Shown: positions 1-7,112 of the stretch, piece by piece | Position numbering within the stretch: the first letter of the stretch is position 1 | Layout of the letters: every line of letters begins with the position of its first letter | Assembly (NCBI GenBank): GCA_905373085.1 | Contig: CAJPRR010000062.1 | Span: 1-11,832, forward strand | DNA from: an uncultured Selenomonas sp. | GTDB lineage: Bacteria; Bacillota; Negativicutes; Selenomonadales; Selenomonadaceae | Reading direction: 5' to 3' | Length of the DNA stretch: 11,832 nucleotides | Made by a program: the position numbers and the translations under genes | The notes under the pieces: model-generated | Told to the model about the DNA's origin: nothing | The model's database searches: none | The model's input: the letters and a program-made list of their open reading frames with translations, nothing else

Positions 1-503
1 TCGCTAGGCAGGGTCAAGAGACGATGACGATTCGCGGCGATATAGATGCCGTTCTTTCGTTCATCAGGGAGAAGATTCAAAAGACGCATGTCGTCGTCAT
101 GGTTTCAGGCGATCCCGGCTATTATTCTCTCCTCGACGCCCTGCGGCGCGAGTTCCCGCCGCAGACGCTCATCGTCATCCCGGGCGTCAGTTCCCTGCAG
201 ATGGCGTTCGCACGCCTCGCGCTGCCTTGGCATGAGGCACGCTTTGCGTCCTTTCATGGGCGCGAACCGCAGACGGAGGAAATCGCCTACAGAGAGGGTG
301 CGCTGCTCGGACTCTTGACGGATCGCGCACACAACTCGCGCACGATTGCGCTGCATCTCATGAAGCTCGGCTGGCCGCCCGCTGCGAAGCTTCATATATG
401 TTCGCGGCTCTCCTATGAGGATGAGGAAATTATTCATACGACGCTTGCCGAAGCGTCCGCAGCGCCGGAAATTTCCCATGGAATCTTGGTGGTGAAGGCA
501 TGA
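1..503 (+). CDS. cbiE: Cobalt-precorrin-7 C5-methyltransferase CbiE (5' partial)
   Basis: CbiE transfers a methyl group from S-adenosylmethionine to C5 of cobalt-precorrin-7 in the cytoplasmic corrin-ring pathway. The frame is open from the first bases of the window (first full codon at 3). An ATG occurs at 24, but starting there would remove the N-terminal glycine-rich strand that opens this tetrapyrrole methylase family, so the gene almost certainly begins before the window and about 40 residues are missing. Visible family motifs are the SAM-pocket segment VSGDPGYYSLL and the following PGVSSLQMAFARL, then WHEARFASFHGR, which is typical of CbiE. The C-terminal half is complete and ends in ILVVKA. 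The stop overlaps the cbiT start by 4 nt (ATGA), and CbiE and CbiT act on consecutive intermediates. In some organisms they are fused as CobL; here they are separate. The family call is firm; the start is not visible. Confidence 0.9.
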   Translation, partial: ARQGQETMTIRGDIDAVLSFIREKIQKTHVVVMVSGDPGYYSLLDALRREFPPQTLIVIPGVSSLQMAFARLALPWHEARFASFHGREPQTEEIAYREGALLGLLTDRAHNSRTIALHLMKLGWPPAAKLHICSRLSYEDEEIIHTTLAEASAAPEISHGILVVKA

Positions 504-1087
504 AACATTTTTTAGGCATCGAAGACGAAGAATTCATTCGCGGCAAAGCGCCGATGACAAAGAAGGAGATCCGCATCCTGACACTGGCGGGGGCGAAGAT
601 CGGAAAAAATGATATCGTTTGCGATATCGGCGCCGGCACGGGGTCGCTTTCCATCGAGGCGGCGCTTCTGGCGAAGGCGGGTCATGTCTACGCCGTGGAG
701 CGCAAAAAAGAAGCGGTCGAACTCATCCGTCAGAATGCGGCGAAGTTTGGCGTCGAGAACATCACGATCATCGAGAGCGAGGCGCCGTCAGGACTGGAGC
801 GCTTGCCCGAAAGACTCGATGCGGCGATCATCGGCGGTACGGGAAGCCATCTGGAAGAGATCCTTGAATTTCTCGACAAACGATTGAAACCCGGTGGCTT
901 CATCGTCATCAACTGTATCACGGTGCAGACGCTCGCAAGTTCTCTCGCCTACATGCGAGAGAAGAGCGGCTATCTTTATGATACCGTCCAAGTGCAGGTC
1001 AATCGCTTGAAGAAGGTCGGTCCTTACGATATGGCGGAGGCGATCAACCCCGTCTACATCATTTCCTGCCATAAGGCAAACGTGTAA
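500..1087 (+). CDS. cbiT: Cobalt-precorrin-6B C15-methyltransferase (decarboxylating) CbiT
   Basis: CbiT methylates C15 of cobalt-precorrin-6B and removes the carboxyl of the C12 acetate side chain, using SAM. The 195-residue length is normal for stand-alone CbiT. The N-terminal RGKAPMTKKEIR (14-25) matches the conserved PMTK-type segment. A Rossmann methyltransferase motif I, DIGAGTGS, lies at 42-49, an acidic residue ends the second strand (YAVER, 64-68), and the CbiT-like IGGTGS sits at 111-116, followed by LKPGGFIVIN. The start ATG overlaps the cbiE stop in an ATGA tetranucleotide, with a weak purine-rich site just upstream, so it is probably translated by coupling. A general small-molecule methyltransferase would be the alternative, but the combined motifs and position make CbiT very likely. 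Confidence 0.95.
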   Translation: MKHFLGIEDEEFIRGKAPMTKKEIRILTLAGAKIGKNDIVCDIGAGTGSLSIEAALLAKAGHVYAVERKKEAVELIRQNAAKFGVENITIIESEAPSGLERLPERLDAAIIGGTGSHLEEILEFLDKRLKPGGFIVINCITVQTLASSLAYMREKSGYLYDTVQVQVNRLKKVGPYDMAEAINPVYIISCHKANV

Positions 1088-1088
1088 C

Positions 1089-1094
1089 AGGAGG
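1089..1094 (+). promoter_or_regulatory. Ribosome binding site of cbiF
   Basis: A perfect AGGAGG lies 6 nt before the cbiF ATG and 1 nt after the cbiT stop. It fixes the cbiF start and suggests strong independent initiation at this gene. Confidence 0.85.
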
Positions 1095-1100
1095 AAGAAC

Positions 1101-1859
1101 ATGCAGGTATACATTGTCGGCGCGGGCGCAGGCGATCCCGAGCTCATCACGGTCAAAGGGCAGAAGCTGCTGCAAAAAGCCGATGTCATCATCTATGCGG
1201 GTTCGCTCGTCAATCCCGCCCTTTTGGGCTTTGCCAAGGAGGGAGCGGAGATTCACGATTCCGCCTCTATGACGCTCCCCGAGGTCATTGAGACGATAGA
1301 GAAGGCGGTGGCGAAAGATCTCATGGTCGTGCGCCTTCATACGGGCGATCCGAGCATCTACGGCGCAATTCAGGAACAGATGGACGCACTCAAGAAGAAG
1401 GGGATTGATTTTGAGGTCGTGCCGGGCGTCAGCTCCTTCCTCGCGACGGCTGCCGCTTTGAAGCAGGAATATACGCTTCCCGGCATCTCGCAGACGGTCA
1501 TCATCACGCGCAACGAGGGGCGTACGCCCGTGCCCGAGCGGGAGAAGCTGCGCTCGCTTGCCGCACATCAGGCGACGATGTGCATCTTCCTCAGCATCAC
1601 GATGCTCGCGGATGTCGTGAAGGAGCTTATCGAGGGCGGCTACGCGCCTGATACGCCGATCGCCATCGTGCAGCGCGCCTCGTGGCCCGAGCAGAAGATC
1701 GTGCGCGCGACATTGGAAACCATCGTGGCGGAAATTGCCGACAAGGGCATCGACCGCACGGCGATGATCGTCGTCAGCCGCTGCCTCGGCGCGGACTATG
1801 AGCTTTCGCGCCTCTACGCGCCGGAGTTCAGCCACATGTTCCGCGAAGCAAGCAAATGA
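1101..1859 (+). CDS. cbiF: Cobalt-precorrin-4 C11-methyltransferase CbiF
   Basis: CbiF methylates C11 of cobalt-precorrin-4 to give cobalt-precorrin-5A, using SAM. The 252-residue protein is full length. In order it shows the N-terminal GAGAGDPELITVKG (7-20), YAGSLVN (32-38), the SAM-contact loop HTGDPSIYGA (80-89), VPGVSSF (107-113) and RNEGRTPVPE (137-146), a segment characteristic of CbiF/CobM as opposed to other tetrapyrrole methylases. The first motif is usually GAGPGD; here residue 10 is Ala instead of Pro, which I take to be a tolerated variant. The start is set by a strong AGGAGG. The stop overlaps cbiG by 4 nt, and cbiG acts on this enzyme's product. Confidence 0.96.
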   Translation: MQVYIVGAGAGDPELITVKGQKLLQKADVIIYAGSLVNPALLGFAKEGAEIHDSASMTLPEVIETIEKAVAKDLMVVRLHTGDPSIYGAIQEQMDALKKKGIDFEVVPGVSSFLATAAALKQEYTLPGISQTVIITRNEGRTPVPEREKLRSLAAHQATMCIFLSITMLADVVKELIEGGYAPDTPIAIVQRASWPEQKIVRATLETIVAEIADKGIDRTAMIVVSRCLGADYELSRLYAPEFSHMFREASK

Positions 1860-2911
1860 GATGCGCGGTTTTTACGGCGACGCCGCGCGGCACGAAGACG
1901 GCTCTTCGCGTTCGCGCATCGCTTGATGCGAGCGTCGACATCTTCGTCAAGGCAGGGCAGGAAATGCCGGCGGAAGTACGCGTTTATAAGCGCCTCGCGC
2001 CGCAGGTTGAGGCGGCGTTTCACCAGTATGACGCTCTTGTTTTCATCATGGCGACGGGAATTGCCGTGCGCATGATTGCGGGTTCTTTGAAGAGCAAGCT
2101 GGAAGATCCGGCCGTCCTCGTGCTCGACGAGGAGGCGCAGCATGTCATCAGTCTGCTTTCGGGTCACATTGGCGGCGCGAATGAACTGACGCGCGAGCTT
2201 GCGGCGTCGCTCGGCGCAGATCCCGTCATCACGACGGCAACGGACGTGCAGAAGAAGCTTGCCGTCGATGTCGCCGCTGCGCGTCTTGCGCTGCGCCCCT
2301 CGCCGAAGGAGCAGATCAAGCGATTCAACAGCGCCGTGCTTGACGATGAGTCGATTCGCTATGTAATTGATGAGAATCTCGCGCGTGCGAGCTTTTACAA
2401 GAAGCGGCTTGACGATATGGGTTTGGCAGCTGTATTCGGGCGGGGGCTTCCGCCGGAGAAGGAAGGCTTGACGGCCTTCATCACGGCGGATGAAAGTGTG
2501 CGGCGAGAAGATGTGATATGCCTCGTGCCGCGCCGTCTCGTTGCCGGCATTGGCTGCAGACGCGGCACGGAGATGTCGGAGATACGGGCAGCGTTGGAAG
2601 CGGCTCTCACGAGGATCGGGCGCAGCATCGCAGATGTATCGCTTCTCGCGAGTACAGAAGTGAAGGCGGACGAAGCTGGGCTTCTTGCTTTGAGCGCGGA
2701 ACTCAAGCGCGATATTCGCTTCCATTCCAACGAAAAGATGCAGGAGACAATCGACGCCTATGGGCTTTCTGAGTCTCCTTTTGTCAAGAAAAATATCGGC
2801 ATCGGCAATGTCGCGGAAGCTGCAGCGCTCGCGAGCGTCCCCGCAGGACGACTTGCCCTTGCCAAAACGAGATTTGAGAAAGTGACGGTGGCGCTTGTAT
2901 GGGAAAAATAA
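1856..2911 (+). CDS. cbiG: Cobalt-precorrin-5A hydrolase CbiG
   Basis: CbiG opens the delta-lactone of cobalt-precorrin-5A and releases the extruded C20 carbon as acetaldehyde, a step specific to the anaerobic B12 route. The 351-residue protein has the usual three parts. The N-terminal domain contains MATGIAVR (65-72), LLSGHIGGANELT (100-112) and TTATDV (126-131). The linker (about 145-225) is variable. The C-terminal domain contains AGIGCRRGT (230-238), STEVKADEAGL (266-276) and GIGNVAEAAAL (315-325). The ATG at 1856 sits in an ATGA overlap with cbiF; another ATG at 1861 is out of frame. The 3' end overlaps cbiH by 13 nt. Its presence is the best single sign that the pathway is the anaerobic one. 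Confidence 0.96.
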   Translation: MRCAVFTATPRGTKTALRVRASLDASVDIFVKAGQEMPAEVRVYKRLAPQVEAAFHQYDALVFIMATGIAVRMIAGSLKSKLEDPAVLVLDEEAQHVISLLSGHIGGANELTRELAASLGADPVITTATDVQKKLAVDVAAARLALRPSPKEQIKRFNSAVLDDESIRYVIDENLARASFYKKRLDDMGLAAVFGRGLPPEKEGLTAFITADESVRREDVICLVPRRLVAGIGCRRGTEMSEIRAALEAALTRIGRSIADVSLLASTEVKADEAGLLALSAELKRDIRFHSNEKMQETIDAYGLSESPFVKKNIGIGNVAEAAALASVPAGRLALAKTRFEKVTVALVWEK

Positions 2912-3639
2912 CAGTGGTGGGCATCGGTCCCGGAAGTTTGGAGGATATGACGCCGCGTGCGAAGCGGGCGATTGAGGAAGCGGCAGTCGTCGCAGGATAT
3001 ACGACGTACATCAAGCTCATCAAAGACCTCATCGGTGAGCGCGAGGTCATCGGCACGGGCATGATGCAGGAGATCGACCGCTGCCGCATGGCGGTGGAAA
3101 CGGCGGCGAAGGGCAGGGATACCGTCGTCGTTTCGAGCGGTGATTCCGGCGTCTACGGCATGGCGGGACTCGTCTTGGAACTTCTCCTGCAGCGCGAAGC
3201 GAGCGATCGCCCCAGGTTCGGCGGCGTCATCGCCGGCATCTCGGCGGTCAATGCGGCGGCTTCGATCTTGGGCGCACCGCTCATGCATGACTTTGCCGTC
3301 ATCAGTCTCAGCGACCTTTTGACGCCGTGGGAACTCATCAAGAAGCGTGCCAAGGCGGCGGCGGAAGCCGATTTCGTTGTCGCACTCTACAATCCCAAGA
3401 GCAAGAAGCGCGTGCAGAACATCGAGGAGATTCGCGAGATATTCCTTGCCTGCCGTGCGGCATCTACGCCTGTCGGCATTGTGAACCATGCGGCGCGTGA
3501 AGCGGAGAGCAAGACGATTTCGACGCTTGAGAACTTCACGAAGGAAACGATCGACATGTTTTCGCTCGTCATCATCGGCAACAGCCGCACCTATGTGAAG
3601 GAAGGCTACATGATCACGCCGCGGGGCTACGAAGTATGA
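2899..3639 (+). CDS. cbiH: Cobalt-factor III / cobalt-precorrin-3B C17-methyltransferase CbiH
   Basis: CbiH methylates C17 and drives contraction of the macrocycle, forming the delta-lactone of cobalt-precorrin-4. The 246-residue protein is a full-length tetrapyrrole methylase. It has VVGIGPGS at 6-13, SSGDSGVYGMAG (79-90), GAPLMHDFAVISLSDLLTPW (125-144, diagnostic of CbiH/CobJ), ALYNPKS (162-168) and IIGNSRTY (225-232). The motif before the central helix reads IAGISAVN, where many relatives have PG in place of AG; I regard this as family variation. The ATG lies inside the last codons of cbiG (13-nt overlap), and no better start exists because MGKITVVGIGPG is the normal N-terminus. The stop overlaps cbiJ by 4 nt. 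There is no sign of an Fe-S or CobZ-like fusion. Confidence 0.96.
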   Translation: MGKITVVGIGPGSLEDMTPRAKRAIEEAAVVAGYTTYIKLIKDLIGEREVIGTGMMQEIDRCRMAVETAAKGRDTVVVSSGDSGVYGMAGLVLELLLQREASDRPRFGGVIAGISAVNAAASILGAPLMHDFAVISLSDLLTPWELIKKRAKAAAEADFVVALYNPKSKKRVQNIEEIREIFLACRAASTPVGIVNHAAREAESKTISTLENFTKETIDMFSLVIIGNSRTYVKEGYMITPRGYEV

Positions 3640-4400
3640 TCTTCGTGGCAGCAGGCACGCAGGACGGCAGGGAGCTTGCGGGTTTTTTGCTCGAAAAGGG
3701 GCAGAGTGTCACAGCGTCGGTCGTGAGCCGCTACGGTGAGGAGCTTTTGTCGCGCTATCCGGGCATCGTCATCAACGATCGTCCGCTCGATGAAGCAGCA
3801 CTGGCAGAGTATTGCCGCGAGCATGGCGTCACTGTGCTCGTCGATGCAAGCCATCCCTATGCGGCGAATATCTCCGAAAATGCCATGCGCGCCTGCCGCG
3901 CGTGCGGCATCCCGTATATCCGCTATGAGCGGCAGAGTGCGCCGCTCGACTATGAAAAGGCGCATTACGTCGCAGACTACGAGGAAGCGGCGAAAGTTGC
4001 GGCGAATTTGGGGCGGAACATCTTTCTTACGACGGGCAGTCACAATCTCAAGGCGTTTACAGAAGCGCCGGCATTGAAAAAATGTGTGCTGACGGCACGC
4101 GTCCTGCCCGCCCCCGAAGTCATCGAGGAATGTACGGCGCTCGGCTTTCGCCCGAGCCATATCGTCGCCTTGCAGGGACCATTTTCCGAAGCGCTCAACG
4201 AGGAGCTTTACAAGAAGTATGAGGCGGATGTCGTCGTCACGAAGAACGGCGGCACGGTCGGCGGCGCCGATACGAAATTTGCGGCGGCGATGAAGCTCGG
4301 CCTGCCGCTCGTCATCGTCGAGCGGCCGCGCATCGCCTACGACAATATGGCACAGACCTTTGAAGAGGTCTTGGCATTTGTTTATAAAGCAGAGAAGTGA
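3636..4400 (+). CDS. cbiJ: Cobalt-precorrin-6A reductase CbiJ
   Basis: CbiJ reduces cobalt-precorrin-6A to 6B with a nicotinamide cofactor. The 254-residue length is normal. The N-terminus MIFVAAGTQDGRELA carries the family's GTxDGRELA nucleotide-binding turn. Further signatures are VDASHPYA (69-76), IRYER (95-99), TTGSHNL (132-138), ARVLP (154-158), ALQGPF (178-183) and TKNGGTVGGADTKF (202-215). Most CbiJ/CobK have Ser where the first Gly of NGG stands, so that loop is slightly unusual. The start ATG overlaps the cbiH stop (ATGA). Its substrate comes from CbiD, which is not in the window, and its product goes to CbiT and CbiE encoded at the start of the window. Confidence 0.94.
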   Translation: MIFVAAGTQDGRELAGFLLEKGQSVTASVVSRYGEELLSRYPGIVINDRPLDEAALAEYCREHGVTVLVDASHPYAANISENAMRACRACGIPYIRYERQSAPLDYEKAHYVADYEEAAKVAANLGRNIFLTTGSHNLKAFTEAPALKKCVLTARVLPAPEVIEECTALGFRPSHIVALQGPFSEALNEELYKKYEADVVVTKNGGTVGGADTKFAAAMKLGLPLVIVERPRIAYDNMAQTFEEVLAFVYKAEK

Positions 4401-4409
4401 GGTTACAGC

Positions 4410-5042
4410 ATGGACTTTATCAAACAGCCGATGGAAATCGAGAACCGCAGCATGGAGATCATCGCGCCGCATCTGGCCGAGTACAAACTTTCTGAAGCGG
4501 AAATTAAGGTATATTCGCGCATGATTCATGCGTCGGGCGATGTCGACTATGCGAAGGTGATTCGCGTTCATCCGCAGGCAATCGAGGCGATGCAGCAGGC
4601 GCTCAAGAAAGGGGCGCACATCTATACGGACGTCGAGATGGTGCGCACGGGCATCAATAAGAAGAAACTCGCATCCTTCGGCGGCGAGGTGCATTGCCTC
4701 GTAGCAGACGATAAGATTGCCGCTGAGGCAAAGGCGCAGGGCATCACGCGCTCAATGGCTGCCATGCGTTCTTTCGGCAAGGCTCTCGATGGTGCGATCA
4801 TCGCCATCGGCAACGCGCCGACGGCGCTCTTTGAGGTATTGCGCATGGTCGAAGAGGAAGGCATACGTCCGGCGGCCATCGTCGGCATCCCCGTCGGCTT
4901 CGTCGGGGCGGCGGATTCCAAGGAACTTTTGGCGAAGAACGACAAAGTGCCGTACATCACGGTGGAAGGTACGAAGGGCGGCAGCCCGATCGCGGCGTCC
5001 GTCGTCAATGCTGTCATGTATCTCATAGACAACACGCGCTGA
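4410..5042 (+). CDS. cbiC: Cobalt-precorrin-8 methylmutase CbiC
   Basis: CbiC moves the methyl group from C11 to C12 of cobalt-precorrin-8, giving cobyrinate and ending the corrin-ring module. The 210-residue protein matches the family length. His40 in RMIHASGD is in the position of the catalytic histidine known from CobH/CbiC. Other conserved blocks are YTDVEMVRTGI (72-82), AIGNAPTAL (132-140), GIPVGFVGAADSKELL (159-174) and EGTKGGSPIAASVVNA (186-201). A GAGG partly overlapping the cbiJ stop lies 7 nt before the ATG. cbiA, which uses the product, follows after 12 nt. Confidence 0.96.
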   Translation: MDFIKQPMEIENRSMEIIAPHLAEYKLSEAEIKVYSRMIHASGDVDYAKVIRVHPQAIEAMQQALKKGAHIYTDVEMVRTGINKKKLASFGGEVHCLVADDKIAAEAKAQGITRSMAAMRSFGKALDGAIIAIGNAPTALFEVLRMVEEEGIRPAAIVGIPVGFVGAADSKELLAKNDKVPYITVEGTKGGSPIAASVVNAVMYLIDNTR

Positions 5043-5054
5043 GGAGATTTTGCC

Positions 5055-6461
5055 ATGGAAGAGAAGATACCGCGCCTTGTCATCGCCGCGACGCAGAGCG
5101 GTTCGGGCAAGACGACGCTCGTGACGGGCATCCTCGCCGCACTGCGTGCACAGGGGCTGCGCGTACAGTCGTACAAGGTAGGCCCTGACTACATCGACCC
5201 CGGCTATCACGCGCTTGCGAGCGGGCTGCCCGCGCACAATCTCGACACATGGCTTATGCCGGCCGAACGTCTCAAGGAGATTTTTGCACGCACGTCCAAA
5301 GGTGCGGATCTTGCCGTTATCGAAGGCGTCATGGGGCTTTATGACGGCGGCAGGAAGGGCGTGAGCTCCACGGCGGAAATCGCCAAATTGCTTGACGCGC
5401 CCGTGCTGCTCGTCCTCGATGCGAAGTCGATGGGCGCATCGGCAGCGGCGATCGCCCTTGGTTTCCGCAGTTATGATCGTGAGGTCAAGATCGCGGGCGT
5501 TCTCCTGAACCGCCTGGGTTCGGATACGCATGAAGCGATGATACGCGAGGCGATGGCGAAGATCGACATGCCTGTCCTAGGGGCTATGCGGCGCGACGAA
5601 TCGCTGAAGATGCCGGAGCGACACTTAGGCCTTCTGCCTGCTGAGGAGAACGAAGAGCGCGATGTCATAAAGAAGATGGGGGAGGCGGCGGCGCATTCGG
5701 TCGATCTTGCGGCGCTCAGAAGGATTGCAGAAGCAGCCGCGCCATTGGCCTCGACGGAGGAGTTGCTTTTTTCTGCAAGGGAAAATGCAGAGCGACAGCC
5801 GTCCAAGGTGCGCCTTGCCGTCGCGCACGATGAGGCCTTTTCCTTTTATTATCCCGAGAGCCTTGATGTGTTGGAATCCTTTGGCGCGGAACTCGTCTTT
5901 TTCAGCCCGTTGCATGATGCGGCTCTGCCTGAGGCGGCGGGCGTCCTCTTAGGAGGCGGCTTTCCTGAGATGTTTGCCGAGGAGCTGACGTCGAATGCGT
6001 CGATGCGCCGTTCTCTCGCTGAGGCGGCAGCAGCAGGTGTGCCCATTTATGCCGAATGCGGCGGCTATATGTACTTGATGGAAAAACTCGTGGACTTCGA
6101 GGGCAAAGAACATGCGATGACGGGAATCGTTCCTGCTGCCGTGCAGATGAACCGCAAACTGCAGATGGTAGGCTACGTCGAGGCGGAGCTTTGCAGCGAT
6201 ACGGTTCTCGGACCGCGAGGCAGGAAACTGCACGGTCACGAGTTCCACTTCTCAACGGAATTGCCGCAGGAGGAGACGGACGCGGCGAGAGCTTTTGTTT
6301 TCACGCGCATGAGGAATGGCGCACGCTATGCGGCAGGCTATGCCAAGGGGGCGGTTCTCGGCTCGTATCTGCACCTGCACTTTGCAGGCTGCCCTGAGGC
6401 GGCCGAGGCTTTCGTTGAGGCTTGCCGAGCGAGCAGGGAGAGGAGGAAGATGCATGGGTAA
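5055..6461 (+). CDS. cbiA: Cobyrinate a,c-diamide synthase CbiA
   Basis: CbiA amidates the a and c carboxylates of cobyrinate, using glutamine and ATP. The 468-residue protein has the family's two parts. The N-terminal MinD/dethiobiotin-synthetase-like ATPase domain carries the P-loop ATQSGSGKT (12-20), KVGPDYIDP (41-49) and EGVMGLYDG (90-98). The C-terminal class I glutamine amidotransferase domain carries the nucleophile Cys335 in YAECGGYMYL, plus GHEFHFS (394-400) and SYLHLHF (437-443) with the catalytic His. A GAGGAG that overlaps the cbiC stop is 8 nt upstream of the ATG. The 3' end overlaps cobU by 8 nt. CbiP below is the paralogue for the remaining amidations; KVGPDYIDP and the order of motifs separate the two. 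Confidence 0.97.
   Translation: MEEKIPRLVIAATQSGSGKTTLVTGILAALRAQGLRVQSYKVGPDYIDPGYHALASGLPAHNLDTWLMPAERLKEIFARTSKGADLAVIEGVMGLYDGGRKGVSSTAEIAKLLDAPVLLVLDAKSMGASAAAIALGFRSYDREVKIAGVLLNRLGSDTHEAMIREAMAKIDMPVLGAMRRDESLKMPERHLGLLPAEENEERDVIKKMGEAAAHSVDLAALRRIAEAAAPLASTEELLFSARENAERQPSKVRLAVAHDEAFSFYYPESLDVLESFGAELVFFSPLHDAALPEAAGVLLGGGFPEMFAEELTSNASMRRSLAEAAAAGVPIYAECGGYMYLMEKLVDFEGKEHAMTGIVPAAVQMNRKLQMVGYVEAELCSDTVLGPRGRKLHGHEFHFSTELPQEETDAARAFVFTRMRNGARYAAGYAKGAVLGSYLHLHFAGCPEAAEAFVEACRASRERRKMHG
6441..6446 (+). promoter_or_regulatory. Ribosome binding site that sets the cobU start
   Basis: AGGAGG inside the last codons of cbiA, 7 nt before the ATG at 6454. It supports MGKIVLVTGG as the CobU N-terminus over an in-frame ATG 138 nt further upstream. 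Confidence 0.85.
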
Positions 6462-7059
6462 GATCGTCCTCGTCACGGGCGGCGCACGAAGTGGCAAGAG
6501 CCGTTTTGCCGAGCAATACGCGGCGCGTTTTGGGAAGAAGGTTGCCTACATTGCGACGGCGGGCATCTATGACGAGGAGATGGCATTTCGCGTCAAACTG
6601 CACCGTGAGCGACGCCCCAAGGACTGGCATACATGGGAAGCGCCCGAGGACGCGCATCTTGCCATCGAGGAGGCAGGGAAAGCGCACGATATGATCCTCT
6701 TCGACTGTCTGACGCTCTACGTCAGCAACCTGCTGTGCGCCTGGGAAAATGTCCGCGATTCTGCGGCAAATTATGAACTTATACGTGAGAAAATCAGCCT
6801 CCTGCTCGAAGCTGCAAAGGAGCAGGAAGGTACGACGATTTTCGTGACGAACGAGGTCGGTGCGGGCATCGTGCCGGAAAATCATCTTGCACGCGAGTAT
6901 CGCGACATCACGGGCATTGCCAACCAGCTGACGGCAAGAGAAGCTGCCGAGGTGTATGTCGTTTCCTGCGGCATTGCCGTCGATTTCAAGAAATTGGCGG
7001 TGTCGTGGCAAGCTACACGCACAAACGTCCACTCTGTGGACATTGTGCGCCGCCCTTAA
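6454..7059 (+). CDS. cobU: Bifunctional adenosylcobinamide kinase / adenosylcobinamide-phosphate guanylyltransferase CobU
   Basis: CobU phosphorylates adenosylcobinamide and then activates the phosphate with GMP from GTP, yielding adenosylcobinamide-GDP for CobS. From the ATG at 6454 the protein has 201 residues. An in-frame ATG at 6316 would add 46 residues read from inside cbiA and is rejected. Motifs are the P-loop GGARSGKS (9-16), AYIATA (31-36), His50 in KLHRERRP (the equivalent of the guanylylated His46 of Salmonella CobU), DCLTLYVSNLL (84-94) and VTNEVGAGIVPENHLAR (131-147). Salmonella CobU ends right after the strand matching GIAVDFKK (173-180); here 21 more residues follow, a C-terminal tail without recognisable motif. 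Its coding sequence contains the palindrome GTCCACTCTGTGGAC. A 53-nt gap follows before cbiP. Confidence 0.95.
   Translation: MGKIVLVTGGARSGKSRFAEQYAARFGKKVAYIATAGIYDEEMAFRVKLHRERRPKDWHTWEAPEDAHLAIEEAGKAHDMILFDCLTLYVSNLLCAWENVRDSAANYELIREKISLLLEAAKEQEGTTIFVTNEVGAGIVPENHLAREYRDITGIANQLTAREAAEVYVVSCGIAVDFKKLAVSWQATRTNVHSVDIVRRP
7027..7041 (+). repeat. Perfect 6-bp inverted repeat in the 3' end of cobU
   Basis: GTCCAC-TCT-GTGGAC is a perfect inverted repeat with a 3-nt loop, within the codons of the unusual CobU tail and 18 nt before the cobU end. No T-tract follows, so it is not an intrinsic terminator. It may be an RNA hairpin or chance. Confidence 0.4.
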
Positions 7060-7098
7060 GGAAAAATAGTACAGGAATAGCATACTGCATCGCTTGAC

Positions 7099-7104
7099 AG
7101 GAGG
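7099..7104 (+). promoter_or_regulatory. Ribosome binding site that sets the TTG start of cbiP
   Basis: A perfect AGGAGG lies 8 nt before the TTG at 7113. An ATG at 7106 follows the site by only 1 nt and is out of frame, so it is too close to be used well. The spacing favours the TTG. Confidence 0.75.
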
Positions 7105-7112
7105 AATGGCTT

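Noticed and set aside
24..26. ATG at 24 as the true start of cbiE
   Set aside because: The frame is open up to the window edge, and the N-terminal SAM-binding strand of the family would be missing, so the gene is more likely cut by the window.
4410..5042. A precorrin-8X methylmutase of the aerobic (CobH) pathway
   Set aside because: Sequence alone barely separates CobH and CbiC, but cbiG, cbiJ and separate cbiE and cbiT around it indicate the anaerobic pathway.
6316..6453. Upstream in-frame ATG that would extend CobU by 46 residues
   Set aside because: The extension is read from within cbiA in another frame, is rich in Arg and Cys, and the family N-terminus with AGGAGG begins at 6454.
7094..7099. 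Perfect TTGACA (-35 consensus) before cbiP
   Set aside because: No -10-like hexamer lies 15-19 nt downstream, and the motif overlaps the ribosome binding site; probably chance.
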